The notes under the pieces: model-generated
The model's input: the letters and a program-made list of their open reading frames with translations, nothing else
What the model was told of the DNA's origin: nothing
Databases searched by the model: none
Program-made: the position numbers and the translations under genes
Source: Cristatella mucedo
Taxonomy: Eukaryota; Bryozoa; Phylactolaemata; Cristatellidae
NCBI GenBank assembly: GCA_009760855.2
Contig: WPIO01000092.1
Coordinates: 1,484,501-1,548,500 of the forward strand
Reading direction: 5' to 3'
Length of the DNA stretch: 64,000 nt
Shown here: in pieces, positions 22,395 through 46,234 of the stretch
Layout of the letters: every line of letters begins with the position of its first letter
Position numbering within the stretch: the stretch's first letter is position 1

Positions 22395-23330
22395 TCGAAC
22401 CTCTGGGATTTGTAAACTAGCCTGGCAGCTATAGTCATCGCCAGCTGCCGCGACGATGATTGGCTTTTGCGGTGGCTCAGCCAATAGGAAATCACAATAA
22501 TCTAGCCGAGACAGAACTGAGAGCTAGTTAAATTCTTTCTAAGCCACATTAGAAGACAGTTTGTAATCATAGATAAGGATCGAACGTGATGGCTAGCTGT
22601 AGAAACAGTCATCCTAATTATGCTGTCAAAATTTAGTCAGCTGTCGAAGACAACACCTAAACTTCGGGCACATGGTCATGATCGCACGGCAGCATCACCT
22701 GTTAGAAGAGCAAAGCCTTCTAGTCCAGCCACAGGCTTGGGGTGTCCTATGGGCAGCAGTTCAGTTTTATCATCGTTTAGTTTAAGGAAATTTATAGAAA
22801 AATCCAGGATCGAATGTCTGCAAGGCAAACATTCAGTTTATTTGTCGCTGCAGCAGATTCCGGTGGTTTGAATGACAAATACAGCTGAGTATCGTCAGTA
22901 TAAAAGTGATAACCTATTCCATGGGCCTGAGTAACGTTTTCCGGAGGTTGAGTACAAATTTAGAACAGCAAAGGACCGAGGAAGGACCCTCGAGGAACTC
23001 GACGGGTGACTAGTTAGGTAAACGCAATCGAACAACCACGCCAGTGCCTCGTCTGCCAGACCGATCGTTGTTCTCAATCGCTCGTGTAGGATATAGTGAG
23101 CAATGGTGTCGAAGGCACCTGATAGATTTAACAGTGCTAGGGCACACATTACCGTCATGGCTGCTGCGTAGGATTGCATTAGTTAGGCGGAGGAGAGCAG
23201 TTTCAGAGACATACTGCCGCTCAAAACCCGACTGAAATTGATCTTAAATTTCATTCTTTTCTATGTGTGCTTGGCGATAATTTTTTCAAGAATCTTTGAA
23301 AAAAAAGGAAGAAGGGAAATTGTGCATTAT
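22395..23330 (-). mobile_element. LINE family A copy, defective subfamily
   Basis: Read on the minus strand from SKILEKIIAK-like text (23290) through [40 protein letters not shown] and a decayed [15 protein letters not shown], to NFLKLNDDKTELLPIGHPK-like text and the SRSYLWLSWATAKAN region near 22480. The GVPQGSVLG block is replaced by the same aberrant text found at 1-560, so the two share a derived defect. Confidence 0.87.
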
Positions 23331-23511
23331 TTTGCAAGGACCTCAGTATGTAATCGTAGGATAGTAAGAGCTAGGTGCCATCTTAATAAAAATAAAAGCT
23401 AAAATTATGTTTGACGATGATATCGACCAGAGGGGGATTATTTATAATAAAAACATGTAGGCCTAAGACTAAAACCGTAGGTACTCCATACTTTAAGGGA
23501 TTCCTGAGTAA

Positions 23512-24085
23512 TAATAATAATAATGATAATAATACATCTGTAAAGCGCCCCAGATAACTCAATCTCTGTGTATGCACTTTACATTTGCTGCAAAGGGAGC
23601 TTGATCGAATTTTAGCGTGTTAGCATGCTCAATAACAACCGCAACATGGTAAGAGGGGACATGCACAGGGTCACCATGGCTTTCCATCTGCTGCAAAGCA
23701 AACGCGATCGAATGGTGAGTGGTGTGATGCTAGATAAACCACATGAATAACATGGTTAAGGGTGACCTGCACAGGGTCAGCATGCAAATATGGTTAGTGG
23801 CAGCAGGCGCAGTGTCAGCACTCATAAGCACGTAAAGGACGAATCACATGGACCTACTACATGTTGCGATAAATGGGTGCGTTTTTAGCTAAATGTCGTC
23901 CAGTCAGGGAATGTCATTGCATCAGTCGGGAGTGAGTTCCAGGCTTTATGGGCATACGAACTAACGGCCCGGTCTCCAAAGAATTTGAGGTTCATACGAG
24001 GTACAGGTAAATGAGAAGATCCCGGAAATCGGCTGATACTATGCTTTGCCTGGTGGGGGAGTAGATCTGATTGGTAAGCTGGTTC
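23512..24085 (-). mobile_element. LINE family B, 3' end
   Basis: Begins with AATAATAATAATGATAATAA and the inverted tail (TGTAAAGCGCCCCAGATAAC). It continues through the family B 3' UTR words to the region encoding RTNLKFFGDRAVSSYAHKAW on the minus strand. Confidence 0.88.
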
Positions 24086-24311
24086 GGTTCCCTCTAACGC
24101 GAAGCTCTCACTAGTTCGGGTAACGGCACAACGCGTGCAATGTGCCGATACCTGAAGCTAGCAATCCGTCAACGATAGAAATCACCAAACTTGATGTTAT
24201 GCGCTCAGCGCTAGCAACAAAATCGTATTAGCAAAATTCCACAATTTGCCTGTATTTTGAGGCTGACACACACAGGTGACTTCCAGCCGACTCGTTAACT
24301 GGCTTGACTTT

Positions 24312-24362
24312 CACGACCTCGGGACCGAGGTCGTGAAAGCAACCGCCTTACCTAGTGTGCTA
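24312..24362 (-). mobile_element. SINE-1 head fragment ending in a fold-back
   Basis: Minus-strand head GGTGAGCCGTGATAGCACAC to the palindrome. The right arm extends to CTTTCACGACCTCGG against CCGAGGTCGTGAAAG (15-base arms, 2-base centre), so the sequence after the palindrome centre copies the arm back instead of continuing into the B box. Confidence 0.75.
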
Positions 24363-24379
24363 TCACGGCTCACCTTATT

Positions 24380-24563
24380 AAAAATAAAAATCCTAGCTGA
24401 TTAAACAGCCTCTTTTGTATAGCGACAGAAGAGCCTTTACGGCTATCACCACCGTTTGCAGTGGCGATAAAGGATCGCCCACCACAGGATTTGAACCCAC
24501 GACATCGGGGCCAAGGTCGTGAAAAGCAACCGCCTTACCTAGTGAGCCATTACGACTCACCAA
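24380..24563 (-). mobile_element. SINE-1 copy
   Basis: Minus strand: GGTGAGTCGTAATGGCTCAC head, palindromic arm degraded to CACGACCTTGGCCCCGATGT, B-box-like GGGTTCAAATCC, GATAGCCGTAAAGGCTC and the AATCAGCTAGGATTT 3' end. Confidence 0.87.
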
Positions 24564-26125
24564 CCTTTGGTAGGCAGGATGGGGCGAGCGGATGGGAAGA
24601 GCAGTTGGAACGCGGATTGTGGGGTGAATGAGGGGTGAACGGCCGTGTGCTTGTTGCTCTGCGAAAGCCAGCCGAATACACGGCGGTTGAACCCCACTCG
24701 GTGTTTCCGTGTCGTCGCGTGTCGTTCCGTGCCGCCAGAGCGTCTGGCTGCAGATCGGTATAAGTCTGTAAGCATGCTTAGCTAGCTCAGACAGCAGCAG
24801 TCAAGTCCATCGAAACAAGGGCTTGTTTTAAAACTAAGAATGGTATTCTCGAATGATAAACTTCTGAAAAAAATATGCACAATCCAATTTGCTTCTGGCG
24901 CACCCCACTGACCTTGGCGCCCGGGCCCGTCTGTCCCTCTGCCAACCCCTCGCTACACCTCTGCCCACGAGCGGGCGTCTGAATTCGTGCTGGAACACGA
25001 AGCGCGATGTGATCGGGCGAAGAGTCGCGGATTACACCGGTCCGCGACTCTCGGCGCAGTTTATCGAAAATACGACGACGGAAAGTGGCGGCCATTTGTG
25101 GGCTACTCTAGCCGGTAGAATGGTTTCGCATAGAATCGTGCCCTCCGAGACAGAGACCTCCAGTGCAGAGACCGGCTGCAGGCGGATGGAAGAAGCTTTC
25201 GCAGCGGCGATCCCCAATTGCTGCACTGCGGCGCCTTCGAGCGCGGTACCGCAAACCGAGCGAGCGGTCGTCCGCGCCGAAAAATGCGCCGACTCGCTAC
25301 AGCGAGTCGGCGGCACTGCTCTCTGCACTTTATATCCGTAGCGCGCGTCGGTCGCGAGTTCGGCGCCACTTCGGGCTCAGCAGTCGGAGGGCGAAGCGAC
25401 GGAGCAAGCGATCGAGCGGCGGTCGGTCGTCGCGCAGGAAGCGGGCCTTCCGCGTATAATCCCGGCGGCGGGAAGAATAATAATGCATTCGGTATAGCGC
25501 CCTCAGTGAATACCTGAATGCGGTATAAATCGAGAGAATCTCTCAGTCGAAAGCCGAGTAGCGGTATTGCGCCAGCGAAAGTGTCCGTCGAGGCGAAAAG
25601 GGCCAACGGTTTTCCACGCGCCGTCCCCAGCTGTCTCCGAACGGCGCCGACGGCGGCGCCCGCAGCATCGGTGGCCATGGATCTTGGCGCGTCTGGGCCC
25701 TGGGTGGCTAAGCAGGGTAGATTCGGCTACTGCCACAGGCACGCAGTTTCAAGCCGCTTCGAACCGTTTCAGTTTCAAGTTAGCTCATAGCATTGCAGAC
25801 AATATATCACAGATAGATTAAGGAACCTGAATTTAATCCCTAAATTTCGTCTATGCATTTCGTCTATGCATTTCATCTATGCGTCTGTCGTTACCGCTGG
25901 CCTTCGTAAAGCGCACCAGGTCGGCCGCAGTGCCGATTTCGCTGCTGCAAACGAGTCATAAAAGCCACCGATATGCCATCGAAGTGCGGATTTTGAATCA
26001 ACCTATTCTGCCAGTAATCACTGCGCGCTCAACAGCATGCAGCTAGGTCGACATTTGTAGCATAAACGCCACTCCGGGGCGATCGTCTTCCATCTCATCT
26101 CTCATTCATCCGTACCAAGGACGGC
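24564..26125. other. GC-rich block without a recognised gene
   Basis: The part 24880-25760 is GC- and CpG-rich, with CGG/GCG words and long open frames on both strands (for example 25103-25678 minus, 191 codons). None has a known motif, and the frames overlap on opposite strands as GC-rich DNA tends to do. A fragment near 25478-25540 (AATAATAATGCATTCGGTAT then AGCGCCCTCAGTGAATAC) is a minus-strand LINE B tail. A perfect hairpin lies at 25287-25312. Confidence 0.5.
25287..25312. repeat. Perfect 12-bp inverted repeat, 2-base loop
   Basis: CGCCGACTCGCT, loop AC, AGCGAGTCGGCG. No following T run, so it does not look like a terminator. Confidence 0.9.
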
Positions 26126-26290
26126 AATAATAAAAATATATCATTTGTATTACGCCCTCAGAAAGCCTAATATATTTTAGGCACTTTACATATGCTGTTA
26201 AGGAAGCACGGTCATACGGTTAGTAATAGCATGCGCAATGTCGGCAAGGATAATATGGTTAGAGGTGACGTGCACAAGGTCAGCATGCAA
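26126..26290 (-). mobile_element. LINE B 3' UTR fragment
   Basis: AATAATAAAAATATATCATT, TTACGCCCTCAGAAAGCC and TAGGCACTTTACATATGCTG are an inverted, diverged LINE B tail. It runs into the 3' UTR words CACGGTCATACGGTTAGTAA and CACAAGGTCAGCATGCAA. Confidence 0.8.
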
Positions 26291-26850
26291 TAATAATAGT
26301 AATAATAATAATAATGCACTTGATAAAGCACCCTCAGAGAACTCAATCTCTTTCTAGGCGCTTTACATTAGCTGCACAGGGAAACGCGATCGAATGGTGA
26401 GTAATATCATGCTTGATAAACAACATGAATAATAAGGTTAGGGGTGACATGCATAGGGTCAGCATGCAAGTGCGGTTAGTGGCAGCATACACAGTGTCAG
26501 CAAGCATAAGCACATGAAGGGAGAATCACATGGACTCACTAAATGCTGTCCTAAATAGGCTCGTTTTTAAGTTCTTTTTAAATGTGATCAAGTCAGGGGA
26601 TGTTCTGACGCAAGTCGGGAGGGATTTCCAGGCTTTGGTAGCATACGGACTAAATGCACGGTCTCCAAAGGATTTGAGGTTTGTACGAGGTATTGGTAAA
26701 CTGTTGGATTCCGAAAAGCGGGTGGTAGGATGATTGGCCCTGGTGGGGGAGTAGATCCGAGAGATAGGCTGGAGCCAAATAATGAAGTGACCTAAAAGTG
26801 AGCGACGAAACCTTGAAGTCAATCCGTTGCTTGACTGGTGGCCAGTCGAT
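26288..26850 (-). mobile_element. LINE family B, 3' end with RT C-terminal text
   Basis: A second inverted tail begins with AATAATAGTAATAATAATAA and TAAAGCACCCTCAGAGAAC. On the minus strand the ORF remnant reads TTRFSESNSLPIPRTNLKSF, GDRAFSPYATKAWKSLPTCV and TFKKNLKTSLFRTAFSESM. 5'-truncated. Confidence 0.9.
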
Positions 26851-27235
26851 CCTTTGCTTGAAAGAATGTTAGCGGCTTGAAGTCATCGCAAGCTCAACGA
26901 AGCTTCCATCTGATAGTCAATCGACTGGAATTTCAAGAGCTCTTAGCAAATCAATTTATAGCAGTCGTAGTAATCAGGTGAGACTCATAGGCTACCACTA
27001 TATTATTATCCATTCTATAGCCTCGTGGAGCGGCGCTGCGGTTCAATCACGCTTCGACAGATTTTTGCCACACCGGCCTAACTTCACAACTAATAAAAAG
27101 CCTGAATTAAAAGCTTTAATTCTTCAATTCTTCAATTTTACCCTCGGGAACGGTTCCCTCTGCGCATTATTGAGAAAACTTGCTCTTGCTGAGCTACTAC
27201 ACCTCCGCGCGTACGCACGCAGCGAATAACTACGG

Positions 27236-27320
27236 TTAACATGACGCCTCCCGCGCAGCCGGAAATGAGCAAAACTTCCGCCGACACAGCCGCGGCAGTT
27301 TGACGTTTGTGTGCGCAGTC
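27236..27320 (+). promoter_or_regulatory. PSMA4: PSMA4 5' flank / 5' UTR with ETS-like motifs
   Basis: GC-rich stretch just upstream of the start ATG. CCGGAAAT at 27259-27266 and the inverted core ACTTCCG at 27274-27280 are ETS-type sites common in housekeeping promoters. No TATA box is seen. The transcription start was not located. Confidence 0.5.
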
Positions 27321-40685
<13,365 letters not shown>

Positions 40686-40919
40686 GCTGGACTGCGCCCT
40701 AGCCGCCTCTGCTGTCCGCCTTGCTACCGCGAGGTGAGTGGTCGTCTGAAGTGCGCCGTCGCAGCCCCGGTGGTCGTTTCTCGCTCGTGCCACTGGCGTT
40801 CAGTTAGGCCTGTCCTGTTTTAGGCACTCCTGTTGGTGTGGTGCTGTTTCTCGTAGTGTTTGTCCTTTTTCTCGGTGGATCGCCGATGGATCGCTCGGTT
40901 TCGGTCTGATTACACTAGT

Positions 40920-41440
40920 CCCTTTTCGATTGTCTTTCGAGTTGGTGGAGCTGCATTCTTCTGGTAGTGCTACGGTTGCGTTGGTCATATGTGTTGTAAC
41001 TGCCGCATTACACCGATTCTCATCGATCTGTACTGGCTCCTCCAGTGTGCAGATTCTGCATCTAGTTCTAGGTTCTGTCACTCACTTTTAGGTCTCTTCG
41101 TTCTCTTGCTCCAGCCTACCTATCCAAACTGCTTCCCAATCGGGTAACTCGAGTCGCTTAGCTGTACTTGTATTCAACCTCAATCTCTTTGGCGACCGTC
41201 CCTTCAGTCCCTATTCTCCCACGAACTGGAACCCACAACCGACTGGCGGCTCAAACCAACCTGTTCGAAGCAGCATGTGCTCCATCCAAATGAATTTACT
41301 TTATATGTACTTATGCGCAATGAAATTCCATGCATCATCACTTATCAATTGACACCTTCCATTACAGCATATGTCAAGTGCCTAGAAATAGATTTAGTTT
41401 TCTTTAGGTGCTATACAAATGGTTTGCTCTTATCATTATT
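40920..41440 (+). mobile_element. LINE family B, 3' end, downstream of PSMA4
   Basis: Starts in the block coding QNSAARLV (decayed), then CCGCATTACACCGATTCTCA (HITPIL), TCGATCTGTACTGGCTCC (LHWL), a GDRPFSPYSPTNWN-like piece and tail text AAGTGCCTAGAAATAGATTT with GCTATACAAATGG. Begins about 235 bases after the PSMA4 stop. Confidence 0.82.
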
Positions 41441-41694
41441 ATGAGAATTTACCATTAGTCACAGCTACTGATGAAGGATGAAGCTCCTGGTGGTCTATTT
41501 AGGATGTTGTGTAGTATGATTCAGGGTGCAAAGATCAGGGTGTATCGATTTAGAATGAAGCGGTATTTTACCGGTTTGCATGACTTGCTTTCCGGTTGTT
41601 ATTGCGAGCTATTTTAATTAAAAAGCCTGTGGTCCTCTCAGTAATAATGTTGCTACCAAGTTATCAGGTCAGCATCCTAGTGCCGAAAAGGCAC

Positions 41695-41850
41695 TTTTGG
41701 TGGACTGTGTTCTTGTGGTATTATGCTTCACTGTCCTAGTCGTTGGTTCGAGTCCTACAGCAGGTAACGCTGTATTGCCTACTGCAAGCAGGAGTGATAG
41801 CTGCAAAGGGTCGTTTGCCATATGAATGAGGCTACTGAACCAGCTGGCCT
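41695..41850 (+). mobile_element. SINE-1-like copy
   Basis: GTGGACTGTGTTCTTGTGGT head, CGTTGGTTCGAGTCCTACAG B box, CAGGTAACGCTGTATTGCCT, ACTGCAAGCAGGAGTGATAG and AATGAGGCTACTGAACCAGC 3' end. Confidence 0.75.
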
Positions 41851-42419
41851 TTATATTATGGTGTTAATGCAACATATACAGGGGAAAATTAAGTGGTCGT
41901 TGTTCCACGATCATAGATTGTGGAGATGGCGACTTCGAATTCAGGTTTGGTTAGTAGGTAGGATTCTTTCCCACTTGTCCCGCTCTCATTGCGTTAGCTT
42001 TGTTTCGTACTTGTTTGTCGGTAATAAGCTCTTTGTACGACCAGCTATTGATTGTATCAGCTGATGGCTGCCTCTTGTGTGCAGTACACTCTGCTGCTAG
42101 CCAATACGTGGCTCAACTATATGATTTAGCTCCAGGTGTGGCCCAGTTTGGGTACTTGATTTGCTGCAGCCTTGGTAAAATCCAACTGCTTGTCTTTTTT
42201 AGGCTTCAAACTGGTGGCTTGCTGTAGCCTTTCAATGAGTCACAGTAATAGTGCCTGCATATTGCTAGGGCCTATTATATGCCTGCACTGTCTCTTCCCG
42301 TGTGTATACCTGTCTTGCAGCAATACTAATAAATAAAAAACGTCGATCGTTATCATCTGATGCAATTTCCTTGTGAAATAGAAGATTGGAAACCCATAGA
42401 ACATAGAACCACTGTGAAC

Positions 42420-42880
42420 CGATATGGACAGGCAGCTGAGGCACTGTGTTGGGCTTGCACCACTAGCCGACCTTTTCAGTAAAACTCAGGCTCCAGAGAA
42501 TGTGCTTTAGCAGGAAACGAAGAATCTTGTGCCCTCTGCACCTGGCATGACATGGGAGGTCATAAAGAATCGTGGTGGGACGACGTCACGCGAAAAAAAA
42601 TCCTAGCTGATTAAACAGCCTCTTTTTGTATAGCGACAGAAGAGCCTTTACGGCTATCACCACCGCTTGCAGTGGCGATAAAGGATCGCCCACCGCAGGA
42701 ATCGAACCCACGACCTCGGGACCGAGGTCGTGAAAAGCAACCGCCTTACCTAGTGTGCCATCACGATAGCATGCGTGTTTGTTAAGGCTGTCAATAAATA
42801 TTTTCAGATGCAAGCCCCTTCTTATTTCAGGAGCAAATTTACTGCCACTGCAGCTGTGGCCACACTTCAAGGTTTTTTTA
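42420..42880 (+). repeat. Repeat R1 copy, split by SINE-1
   Basis: GCCGACCTTTTCAGTAAAAC, AAGAATCTTGTGCCCTCTGC and GAGGTCATAAAGAATCGTGG precede the SINE. CTGTCAATAAATATTTTCAG and CCACTGCAGCTGTGGCCACA follow it. The same words in the same order occur at 59915-60360. Class unknown; the AATAAA makes an LTR or gene-end origin possible. Confidence 0.65.
42597..42768 (-). mobile_element. SINE-1 copy nested in R1
   Basis: Minus strand: CGTGATGGCACACTAGGTAA, GGCGGTTGCTTTTCACGACC, perfect palindrome arms CACGACCTCGG and CCGAGGTCGTG, GGGTTCGATTCCTGCGGTGG and a 3' end AATCAGCTAGGATTTTTTTT. Confidence 0.9.
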
Positions 42881-43054
42881 GGCTGAGTGTACATATGGCC
42901 AGGCACTTGATCCTTTATAGCTGAAATTTGTTTCCTGAGCATGTCGATGACTGGTAGTGTGAAGTGGTAAGAGACCAAGACGTTGCCATGGTATGGCCGT
43001 ATGGGTGGCAGTATATACACGCTTTTTCGTGAGACTTTCTGAATCCGGCAGTGG

Positions 43055-43200
43055 GGTATGGGCCTTAGCCCTGTGGTATTGTGCTTACAAGTAAAAACTT
43101 GAGTTGTGGATTTGAATCGTGCTACAGGTAGTTCTTATTTCGGGTTTAATTGGCTCGTTTTCTGCTATATAAATGAGGCTACTGAATCGGCTAATATTTA
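43055..43200 (+). mobile_element. SINE-1-like copy
   Basis: GGGCCTTAGCCCTGTGGTAT head, GAGTTGTGGATTTGAATCGT, GCTACAGGTAGTTCTTATTT and ATGAGGCTACTGAATCGGCT 3' end. Confidence 0.7.
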
Positions 43201-43685
43201 ATCTTCACTTTGATATGCGCGCGCCGGTGTCTTTTCGTGAAACTGATTGTGAAATCCTCCTTTTTATAGTTGTAGATTTCGCATGATCAGTCTTGTCGAC
43301 TGCTTGAAACGACTCCCTGGAAGCTACTTTGTGAAGTTTCATGTACTTTTTCCTGCGAGTAAGTGCAAGTAATAAAATGTTTATATGACCTGTTTGTTCA
43401 AAGGGCATTGGTCGCTTCATATAGCAGTATTGGATTAGAAGTCAGTGAAGAGTATCCGCTTAGATTACGGTAGAGCAGCTGTATAACTCGAGGAGGCTCA
43501 TGCCGGTGTGATTGGATTGTATCTCTTGTCCCTCCACGATTCATAGATTTGTAAATCTAGGATCAGTTTTTATTGAGTGAATAGCATTTCGTCATGTGCA
43601 AGATGTCACAAATGAAAGAGACAAGCTGAGATGTGTTACCATCTACACAGAGGAACTACATTATTTGGTTTACAGACATCTTTAA
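43201..43685. other. No recognisable gene
   Basis: Unassigned between a SINE and the next LINE A copy. The minus ORF 43205-43420 shows no motif. Confidence 0.4.
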
Positions 43686-43689
43686 AGAG

Positions 43690-45425
43690 TTACTGTGCGG
43701 CCAGCAAATCAAAAGACTAGCCTTGCAGCCATATTCATAGTCACCTGCAGTGGCCTAATAGCTTTCTTTGGCAGCCCAGCCAAAAGGGAATTGCAATAAT
43801 CAAGCCGAGACATAACTCAAGAGCTAGTTACATTTTTTACACGCAACTGGGAGACAGCTCCTAATCTTGGATAGGGATCGGACGTGATGGCTAGCTGTAG
43901 AAGCAGTCTTCTGAATGAAGCTTTTAAAATTGAGGCAGTTGTCGAAAACGACACCTAAATTTCGAGCCCTTGGTGATGGTCGCACAACAGCATCACTTAT
44001 TAAAAGAGCAAAGCCTTTGAATTAGGGTGTCCTAGGAGTAGCAGTTCGGTTTTATCATCATTTAATTTCAGGAAGTTTTCCGACATTCAGGATCGAATTT
44101 CGGAAAAGCAAGCATTCAGTTTCTCAGTTGCTGCAGCAGCAGGTTCCGACGGTTTGAATGACAAATACAACTGAGTATCGTCAGCATAGAAGTGATATCC
44201 TATTCCATGGGCCTTAATCACTTTTCCCAGAGGTTGCGTATAAATGGAGAACAGCAAGAGATCGAGTACAGACCCTTGAGGGACTCCACAGGTCTTCTCG
44301 TGTGTGAGACCTGACCCCCACACGACACGGATTGAACACGATCGGACAAGTACGATTTAAACCACACCAGTGCTTCGTCTGCCAGACCGATCGTTGTACT
44401 CAATCGTTCAAGCAGAACATCGTGATCAATGGTGTCGAAGGCAGCAGACAGATCTAGCAGAGCTAGGGCAGTGACATTCCCGTCATCATTGCCACGTAGA
44501 ATGTCATTGTTAACACGGAGGAGAGCAGTTTCAGTGCAGTGCTGCCTCTTGAACCCTGACTGAAATGTTTCTTACATTTCATTATTTTTAACACGTTCAA
44601 CCAGCTGCTTAGGAACAGTTTTTTCACGAATCTTTGATAAGAAAGGAAGAAGGGAAGCTGGGCGATAGTTTGCAAGGACCTCTGTGTCTAATCCATGCTT
44701 TTTAAGAATGTGTCTAACGATTGCCGATTTAAAGGACTTGGGGACGACTACTTTTCCCAAAGAAGCATTAAAAATCTTGGTTATGGCAGGGCTAAGTTGG
44801 TCTGCAAGAGAAGACCACAGCGATGAAGGTATAGAGTCTTCAGGAGATGATCTCCTTTTGCTTGACCTATTAGAGTAGCCACATCGCATGCAGAAACCTC
44901 GGAGAACCTTGTAAGGAAGGTCACAGATTGTGGAACAGCGATTGATTTAGTCGGAGGGGGCTTAATGGAGGCACGAACGTGCACAATTTTTTCAGTAGAG
45001 AAGGCTAAAAACTTTTCGGCTGAGTCCTTAATATCTGGGGAGTCAGACCTCTCAGCATTGGCCAGTAAATGGTTCACTGTCTTACAAATCTGTTTAGTGT
45101 CCGACTGGCAGGAATTCAGCTTTCGGATGAAAAAAGAAGCCCTGGCTTTTTTAAGCTTTCGGGTGTAAATTCGAAAGAAGTCTTTGAAATTGACTAGGTC
45201 TGCATCTGACCCCGATTTCTTGAAACGACGTTCTAGCCTGCGCTTAACCCGGCTCATGTTTAGGAATTTTTTGTAAATTGAAAGGAATCTCCACGACTTT
45301 GAACACGGATAGAATGAACGGGTGCATGCTTGTCAAGAGCACTCCTGAGTGTCATGTTCATTGCATCAGTGAGGGTATCGAGGCTGCCGGTCGAGTCTCA
45401 ATGTAGATCAAGAAGGCCTGCATCG
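43690..45425 (-). mobile_element. LINE family A, longest copy: endonuclease end through RT
   Basis: Minus strand: HAPVHSIRVQSRG-like text near 45320, then [128 protein letters not shown] and [20 protein letters not shown]. It stops in the region coding LDYCNCLLAG near 43690, so the 3' UTR is missing. The catalytic YADD is intact, but several frameshifts (for example at the SHTRR/CGVPQG junction) and a stop inside NEM*ETFQS disable it. Confidence 0.93.
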
Positions 45426-45439
45426 CAAACAGATTTTAT

Positions 45440-45620
45440 GTGCCACATATATTTATGTGGTATCCTGACTCAGCTACGCTTCTGGCTTTCTCTTTGTTGT
45501 GTGAAATGAAGTCTTTTGGCCACCAAATGCGTACCGAACACTCAAATATTCTTGGTGGCTGTGAAGTTAAAGGCGGAGATACATTACACTGCGTTTCAGA
45601 TTGGCAAGGCATAGAGAGGC
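45440..45620 (+). mobile_element. LINE family A 3' UTR fragment
   Basis: ATCCTGACTCAGCTACGCTT, CTTTCTCTTTGTTGTGTGAA, AATGCGTACCGAACACTCAA and GGCGGAGATACATTACACTG are the end of family A, in opposite orientation to the copy just before it. Confidence 0.85.
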
Positions 45621-45690
45621 TGTCTGCTTTGGCTACGTGCTTGGACAGTTTATCAAGACAAAAACAAAAAAATACTCCGTAAAAGCTTGT

Positions 45691-45728
45691 GCTGTTAAGA
45701 TATGAGAGGGCTGTTAAGATATGAGAGG
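45691..45728. repeat. 19-bp direct duplication
   Basis: GCTGTTAAGATATGAGAGG occurs twice back to back. Confidence 0.95.
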
Positions 45729-46234
45729 GCTATAAGCATACTACCGCATGCCTGTTAGAAAGATCAAGACGAGCTCTATGCACTTCCATTTCGCATGCGA
45801 ACGCTGAAAGAAACTCCTCGTGAAGGTAAGGCACAATCGCTGCTCGCTAGATGAATCTTGCACAATATAATGTAATGTACAAGAACGTAGTTTTAGTTTA
45901 CGCGGCTCTGGTATGCCTACGTGCCGGTGCAGGGGGAGAATAGAGTTACATCAGTTTGCTATCCCAGGAATGCGGCGGGGACTGACCTGCGACTCAAGCA
46001 ACTGCTACGTTTGCATAGAGGACCCTTTTTCAAATGCAGAACTGACAGGAGCGAGCCTCCCATCATGCATTTACACGTTACTTCATTTATCGCCCCAGTT
46101 CAATACTACTCTGAGCTCCCCGTACCCACCACTTCATCTATAGGAGATTTCGATGTTCTGGAGTAAGCAGTAAGTCAGACAGCTAGGAAGATGTTGCTAA
46201 TCCTGATTCCAATTTAGAAGATATGGTATAGTAG
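45729..46234. other. Unassigned; may be upstream part of the next pseudogene
   Basis: ORFs at 45913-46166 have no recognised motif. Because the transposon-associated pseudogene begins just after, this could be its decayed N-terminal part or flanking sequence. Confidence 0.35.

Noticed and set aside
25103..25678. Minus ORF of 191 codons in the CpG-rich block
   Set aside because: No motif, overlaps other open frames on both strands and contains a LINE B tail fragment; not enough to call a gene.
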